Shown in pieces: positions 31,004-34,568 of a stretch of DNA of 34,568 nucleotides. Source of the DNA: SLAN01 sp964565375 (lineage in GTDB: Bacteria > Spirochaetota > Spirochaetia > DSM-27196 > SKKC01); NCBI GenBank assembly GCA_964565375.1, contig CAZMEV010000020.1, forward strand, positions 1 to 34,568, read 5' to 3'. A program made the translations under genes and the position numbers. The stretch's first letter is position 1. Every line of letters starts with the position of its first letter. Below the pieces are notes generated by a model. The model saw only the letters and a list, made by a program, of their open reading frames with translations. It was not told the origin of the DNA and did not search any database.

Positions 31004-31990
31004 ATGAAATATCGAACACTCGGAAAGACAGGGTTTCGTGTCAGCGAGGTAAGCCTCGGCACATGGCAGGTTGGAGGTCGATGGGGTGAGGATTTCGATC
31101 ATGCGCGAGCCGAACGAATCCTCAACGAAGCAATTGACTCCGGCGTGACATTCATTGATACCGCCGATGTCTACAGCGACCGGCAGAGTGAACGCGCGGT
31201 TGCCAATGTGGTCAAAAAGCGCTCAGAGGATGTAAAAGTGGCAACCAAATGCGGGCGAAGACTTAATCCCCACACAAGTGCCCAGTATACGCCCGGCGCG
31301 ATGAGAACCTTTGTCGAGGAAGCGCTTGTAAATACCGGGTTTGAACGCCTGGATCTGATACAGCTGCACTGTCCCCCAACGGAGGTCTACTACAGGCCCG
31401 AGATTTTTGAGACGTTCGAACGTCTCAAGGAAGAAGGCAAAATAGATCATCTCGGCGTCAGCGTCGAGAAGGTCGAGGAAGGCCTGAAAGCAATCGAATA
31501 CGAAAACGTGGCAACCGTTCAGATAATTTACAACATGTTCCGACATCGCCCGGCCGAACTCTTCTTTCCCCGGGCCGCACAGAAGAACAAAGGCATTATT
31601 GTTCGGGTTCCGCTTGCCAGCGGTCTTCTGACCGGTAAGTTCAATGAAGAGTCGAGCTTTGCCCCCGGTGACCATAGACACTTCAACCGGAACGGGGAAG
31701 CGTTCGACCGGGGTGAGACTTTTTCGGGGGTCGACTATGAAACCGGGCTTCGGGCTGTACGTGAGCTGTCGGAACGCCTCGGAGCAGGTCCGCAACTGGC
31801 TGCGTACGCCATCCGCTGGGTACTCATGGAGCAGGCAGTGTCCACCGTCATTCCTGGAGCATCATCCCCGGAACAGCTCAATGCTAATGTTGCCGCTGCT
31901 GAGCTGCCGCCGCTCACCGAGCAGCAAATGAGCGTCGTTCGCGAAGTGTACGATACGTGGATCCGAAACCCCGTGCATCACCTCTGGTGA
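31004..31990 (+). CDS. Aldo/keto reductase
   Basis: A second, distinct NAD(P)H-dependent aldo/keto reductase in the window, 328 residues. The tetrad is Asp52 and Tyr57 (IDTADVY), Lys82 (ATKCGR) and His122 (LHCPP). The start MKYRTLGKTGFRVSEVSLGTW is typical. It differs clearly from the 2.3-kb copy and is not a recent duplicate. The protein ends in HHLW, and the DNA around its stop belongs to a degenerate tandem repeat that continues into the opposing hydrolase gene. No strong ribosome-binding site precedes the ATG. Substrate unknown. Confidence 0.9.
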   Translation: MKYRTLGKTGFRVSEVSLGTWQVGGRWGEDFDHARAERILNEAIDSGVTFIDTADVYSDRQSERAVANVVKKRSEDVKVATKCGRRLNPHTSAQYTPGAMRTFVEEALVNTGFERLDLIQLHCPPTEVYYRPEIFETFERLKEEGKIDHLGVSVEKVEEGLKAIEYENVATVQIIYNMFRHRPAELFFPRAAQKNKGIIVRVPLASGLLTGKFNEESSFAPGDHRHFNRNGEAFDRGETFSGVDYETGLRAVRELSERLGAGPQLAAYAIRWVLMEQAVSTVIPGASSPEQLNANVAAAELPPLTEQQMSVVREVYDTWIRNPVHHLW

Positions 31991-32085
31991 GAAAGACATC
32001 AGTATGCATCAGCTCTGTTGAAGACAAGCACCAGTACGCATCAAGTCTGGCGAGAGAACCACCCGTGCACAAGCTCTGCAACTTC
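31971..32085. repeat. Degenerate tandem repeat of about 31 bp spanning two convergent stop codons
   Basis: Copies share the core GCATCA-n3-CTG followed by GAGA or a related purine stretch. Cores begin at 31975, 32006 and 32038, with a weaker fourth (GTGCACAAGCTCTG) at about 32066, giving spacings of 31, 32 and about 29 bp. Copy 1 contains the end of the aldo/keto reductase, copy 3 overlaps the stop of the opposing hydrolase (32041-32043), and copy 4 is within its coding sequence. Copies are diverged, so the duplication is not recent. Confidence 0.6.
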
Positions 32086-32847
32086 TTCGCGTTGTGAGTC
32101 ATTGGTTACGACGTGGGAACTTTCCTCGAGAACCGTCGTTTGCACGGTCTTCGCCCCGATTGTTCGCTCAATTCGAGTAGCCGCCTCCAGCGGGACTGTA
32201 TCGTCCATCCTTGAGACGATCGCAAGGGTGGGGGCGGTTACCTTTGGAAGTCTGCGCCGTGCGTATTTCATGAGTCTGTAAAGCTCGGCGGCAGGCCTGT
32301 TCCACTGAGCCGACCAGTATTCTCGCGTCATTCTCGAGAGGGCTGGGTCAGCAAGATCTTTCGGGTCCGGCTGCTTTTCAATCCGGGGGATAAACGGCCC
32401 GATCCATGGCGAAGCCCACATGAGCCGGGACGTTACGTCAACAGCGGGTGCAGCGAGTGCAAGGCTTCTTACCGGGAAGTGGGATGCGAGCAGGATGGCG
32501 AGCACACCTCCCATGCTCAAACCACAGACATCTACCGTGGAATACGAACAGCGGAGGTCAGCATAGGCGTCGATCACACGTCGAAGCCAGTCCCGTCGTG
32601 TGGTATGCATGAAATCACGGCCTGAAGTCCCGTGTCCCGGCAGCCGCGGAATACTGACGGTCCAGCCGAGTCCATTCAGATGTTCTCCGAGGAATCGCAT
32701 ATCATGAGGGCTTCCGGTGAATCCGTGAATAAGGAGGGCGGCCCGATCTCCGTCTGCCTCAAGGAATCGGGGAAGGGCCACAGGATCCGTGGCTGTGTTG
32801 GCCGGCACACCGGGAAGTGAAAGTTGCGTGGAAAATTTTGGTTTCAT
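32041..32847 (-). CDS. Alpha/beta hydrolase, Est30/monoglyceride-lipase-like carboxylesterase
   Basis: A 268-residue serine hydrolase. The oxyanion loop LIHGFTGSP is at 39-47, the nucleophile Ser111 is in CGLSMGG, the acid is Asp215 (SRMDDTVP), and His245 (ESSHVVTND) completes the triad. The pattern matches Est30-type carboxylesterases that hydrolyse short- to medium-chain esters or monoacylglycerols. No membrane or signal segment is seen. Its last 45 or so bases lie in a degenerate tandem repeat, so the C-terminal tail may have been remodelled. It is divergent from the XRE regulator gene, 152 bp apart; that gap shows no clear promoter to me. Confidence 0.88.
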   Translation of the reverse strand: MKPKFSTQLSLPGVPANTATDPVALPRFLEADGDRAALLIHGFTGSPHDMRFLGEHLNGLGWTVSIPRLPGHGTSGRDFMHTTRRDWLRRVIDAYADLRCSYSTVDVCGLSMGGVLAILLASHFPVRSLALAAPAVDVTSRLMWASPWIGPFIPRIEKQPDPKDLADPALSRMTREYWSAQWNRPAAELYRLMKYARRRLPKVTAPTLAIVSRMDDTVPLEAATRIERTIGAKTVQTTVLEESSHVVTNDSQREEVAELVHGWFSRQT

Positions 32848-32999
32848 ATGACTCAGGAGAAGGTAGCTTCATTGTGGGGCCTTGCGCAAGCTCGAGCATA
32901 GTTCGCTCAAAGCGAACGACAAAAACCGCTCTGTGTGCGTTGTAGAAAACGCTGTGCAGTCGCATAGTCGAGCCCGTGTCGGATTCACGGAGAACCGAA

Positions 33000-33323
33000 A
33001 TGACCGACGTACAGGCGTTACTCTCGACCAACATGCGCAGAGGCAGGGAAAGACTAGGATTTTCCCAGGCCCGGGTAGCCAGCGAATCAGGCATTTCGAG
33101 CGCGCACATCAGCGACATAGAAAACGGACTGAAGTTTCCTTCCGCACGCAACCTCAGCCGCATCGCGAGAGTTCTCGGTATGCGGCCTGCAGAACTTTTC
33201 TATGAAGAGGACCAGTGGGAGCTGCGGGAACGGCACGATTCGTTGATCCGCTACGCTGCCGAACTGAAGGAAGTAATCTCCCGCGACATAGATGATCTGA
33301 CACGTCGACATCTTCTCGATTAG
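33000..33323 (+). CDS. XRE-family DNA-binding regulator
   Basis: A 107-residue transcription regulator. Residues about 8-65 form a five-helix HTH_3/XRE domain (NMRRGRERLGFSQARVASES, then GISSAHISDIENG, then PSARNLSRIARVLGMRPAELF). The C-terminal helix of about 35 residues probably dimerises. ATG 33000 has GGAGA at a good distance; an earlier GTG at 32976 is in frame but less likely. It stands next to the divergent hydrolase gene and could regulate it. The downstream 39-bp repeat array follows its stop by 16 bp. Confidence 0.85.
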   Translation: MTDVQALLSTNMRRGRERLGFSQARVASESGISSAHISDIENGLKFPSARNLSRIARVLGMRPAELFYEEDQWELRERHDSLIRYAAELKEVISRDIDDLTRRHLLD

Positions 33324-33333
33324 TCATGCATCT

Positions 33334-33348
33334 GGCCGGGAGCCGGCC
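33334..33348. terminator. GC-rich hairpin after the XRE gene
   Basis: GGCCGG-GAG-CCGGCC is a perfect 6-bp stem with a 3-nt loop starting 11 bp after the XRE stop codon. There is no T-run, so it is only a possible terminator; its right arm is part of the first 39-bp repeat. Confidence 0.3.
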
Positions 33349-33482
33349 GGGTTGAGCCCTCGGCTGGTTCCGCACACGGAGCCGGCCGGGTTGAGCTCTC
33401 AGCTGGTTCCGCACACGGGGCCGTCCGGGTTGAGCCCTCAGCTGGTTCCGCACACGGGGCCGTCCGGGTTGAGCTCTCAGCT
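33340..33482. repeat. Tandem array of 39-bp repeats (three and two-thirds copies)
   Basis: Copies lie at 33340-33378, 33379-33417, 33418-33456, and a 26-bp partial copy at 33457-33482. They differ at a few positions in an ordered way: copies 1 and 2 carry CCGGCC where copies 3 and 4 carry CCGTCC, while copies 1 and 3 carry GAGCCC where copies 2 and 4 carry GAGCTC. Part of each unit can form a small GGG/CCC hairpin. There are no unique spacers. The array fills most of the 248-bp gap between the XRE and ankyrin genes; the rest (33483-33571) shows only an AAGGGG ribosome-binding site before the GTG at 33572. Confidence 0.9.
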
Positions 33483-33571
33483 ATTGTCATCTCCACTTTG
33501 ATATTCGCCGCTTACTCAAGTCGGCTTCGAATCCCGTCGTAATTGTATACAACGAAGGGGATTCACCACTT

Positions 33572-34480
33572 GTGACCATAGGACTCTTTTTTGAAATCGC
33601 AGATCGAAAAGCCGGACGTTCCCTGCTCAAAGAACTGTTGTCGGAACAGCTTCCGGTAAGAGCGTTCGAGGTCGGTTCAGGTTGGGATTCGCTCGACGGA
33701 AGCGAATATGCCGCCGCTTTCGCAGAACTCGGCCAGCTTGTCGTTGTAACAAACAGGCAAACACTATCCGAACAGTGGTTCTCTTTTGTCGCGGGTGTGG
33801 GAATTGGGAGCGACCGCGAACTTCACATTTTCGAAGGCAATGTATCCCGAAGTCCCGAATACCCTCATTACCTCTCCGAGGCGCATCGCTCCCTTTCAGC
33901 CGGGGAACTTGCAGAGCATCTGAAAAAAATTCACAGCTTCCAGGTTCAGCAACAACGTGTTCAGGAAGCGCGTGATCAGCTCGTCTCGAGTGGGTACAGC
34001 CTTAGCGAAAACGCATTCGCCGCTGCCGTGACTGAGGGAAATATCGAAGCCGTCGATCAGTTTCTCAAGACCGGCATGAGCCCGGACACTGCTAATTCCG
34101 ACGGGGTGCCGGTATTGAATGCCGCGGTTCGAAATCACCAGGAGGCAGTGGCACAGCTGCTCGTTGACCGTGGCGCGGATGTAAATATTACCAGCGCCGA
34201 TCGTTATAACACGCCCTTGATGGAAGCTGCGGGAAGAGGGATGATTTCACTGGTAAACGTGTTTCTCGAACAGGGAGCTGCAGTAGATCAGCAGACTGCA
34301 AATGGACAGACCGCGCTTATGCTCGCTGTGTCTGAAGGATTTGAGGATACCGCACTTCTGCTGCTGCGGTCTGGTGCCGACCCGCATACCACCGACAAAC
34401 TTGGAATGAGTGCTCGAAAATATGCTGAGCTCTACCGGCATACTCAGATCGTCGAAGAAATCGATACACCGGCAGAATAG
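33572..34480 (+). CDS. TIR-like domain plus ankyrin-repeat protein
   Basis: A 302-residue soluble protein. Residues 1 to about 90 read like a diverged TIR fold: strand TIGLFFEI, helix, strand VRAFEV, helix, strand LVVVTNRQTLSEQWF, and strand ELHIFEG. The position of the catalytic Glu that follows S-x-x-W in NADase TIR domains is not Glu here (SEQWFSFVAG). Residues about 105-140 form a charged helical linker. At least four ankyrin repeats follow (about 146-172, 178-209, 212-242, 245-275) plus a capping helix. The start is GTG 33572 after AAGGGG. A scaffold or protein-interaction role is likely; the TIR assignment is tentative and needs a profile search. Confidence 0.65.
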   Translation: MTIGLFFEIADRKAGRSLLKELLSEQLPVRAFEVGSGWDSLDGSEYAAAFAELGQLVVVTNRQTLSEQWFSFVAGVGIGSDRELHIFEGNVSRSPEYPHYLSEAHRSLSAGELAEHLKKIHSFQVQQQRVQEARDQLVSSGYSLSENAFAAAVTEGNIEAVDQFLKTGMSPDTANSDGVPVLNAAVRNHQEAVAQLLVDRGADVNITSADRYNTPLMEAAGRGMISLVNVFLEQGAAVDQQTANGQTALMLAVSEGFEDTALLLLRSGADPHTTDKLGMSARKYAELYRHTQIVEEIDTPAE

Positions 34481-34521
34481 TGGTTTGGGGTTTGTGCCAC
34501 ACTACAAGCCTCGGCGCAATC

Positions 34522-34560
34522 TTGACAGCCGCGTGATTTGGTCACTACTCTACTTATATG
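34522..34560 (+). promoter_or_regulatory. Candidate promoter and start codon of a gene leaving the window
   Basis: A perfect TTGACA (34522-34527) is followed after 18 bp by TACTCT (34546-34551), a weak -10. The sequence then reads ATGGCTGAACA from 34558 to the window end, a plausible start (Met-Ala-Glu) of the next gene. No ribosome-binding site is visible and the leader would be a few bases at most. Only 11 bases of the gene are seen. Confidence 0.35.
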
Positions 34561-34568
34561 GCTGAACA

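Noticed and set aside
33154..33453. Open frame on the minus strand encoding 13-residue Arg/Gln/Pro repeats
   Set aside because: It is only the translation of the 39-bp DNA repeats running into the antisense of the XRE gene; no ribosome-binding site or recognisable domain.
33340..33482. Possible CRISPR array
   Set aside because: Units are directly contiguous with no unique spacers and there are no cas genes in the window; it is a simple tandem array.

Overview
The window is a gene-dense stretch of moderately GC-rich bacterial chromosome with about 30 protein genes. No rRNA, tRNA, insertion sequence, phage gene or CRISPR array was recognised. Many genes are coupled by 4-bp ATGA or TTGA overlaps. 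The gene set (split acyl-CoA dehydratase-activase genes, CoaX pantothenate kinase, OtsA-OtsB fusion, M18 aminopeptidase, bacterial eRF1-like protein, CotH-kinase protein, TIR-like/ankyrin protein) best fits a free-living anaerobic or facultative member of the Spirochaetota. Several proteins, most obviously the exported CotH protein, are rich in Asp and Glu, which would fit a saline habitat. The taxonomic call is an inference, not a demonstrated placement.

Layout. 1-3.3 kb: patatin-like lipase, convergent MFS transporter, aldo/keto reductase. 3.4-6.1 kb: PAS/HisKA_2 sensor kinase, LOG-family nucleotide hydrolase, membrane-anchored transglutaminase-like protein. 6.0-7.5 kb (minus): a YdeI/OmdA-type small protein and a bacterial eRF1-like protein, probably one operon under a palindromic promoter. 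7.6-10.8 kb: three translationally coupled genes, two paralogous DUF2229-type proteins and a BadF-type ASKHA activase. 10.8-11.5 kb (minus): YgjV-type membrane protein with a GNAT-like tail. 11.6-17.3 kb: DgcN-like, DgcA-like, class IV (D-amino acid) aminotransferase and a large CotH-kinase protein, apparently one operon. 17.4-21.4 kb: membrane histidine kinase, M18 aminopeptidase, two-domain methyltransferase. 21.5-25.1 kb: RluA-type pseudouridine synthase, an unknown protein, a one-domain asparaginase, an HD-domain protein, another unknown protein and coaX. 25.2-30 kb: FAA hydrolase, a trehalose-6-phosphate synthase fused to a phosphatase-like domain, YhhQ-type transporter and ROK sugar kinase. 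30.1-34.5 kb: membrane protein, second aldo/keto reductase, alpha/beta hydrolase, XRE regulator, a 39-bp tandem-repeat array, and a TIR-like/ankyrin protein. The right edge appears to hold a promoter and the start codon of a gene leaving the window.

Most notable points. First, the dgcN-dgcA-aminotransferase operon suggests a route from several D-amino acids through D-glutamate and N-acetyl-glutamate to L-glutamate, coupled to a predicted secreted or membrane CotH kinase. Second, the phosphatase half of the trehalose enzyme has Asn in place of the nucleophilic Asp of HAD motif I, plus other eroded positions, and is probably a pseudo-phosphatase. Third, a dehydratase activase is encoded with two cysteine-conserved paralogous partners but no recognisable 2-hydroxyacyl-CoA dehydratase. 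Fourth, two short tandem-repeat arrays lie at or across gene ends.
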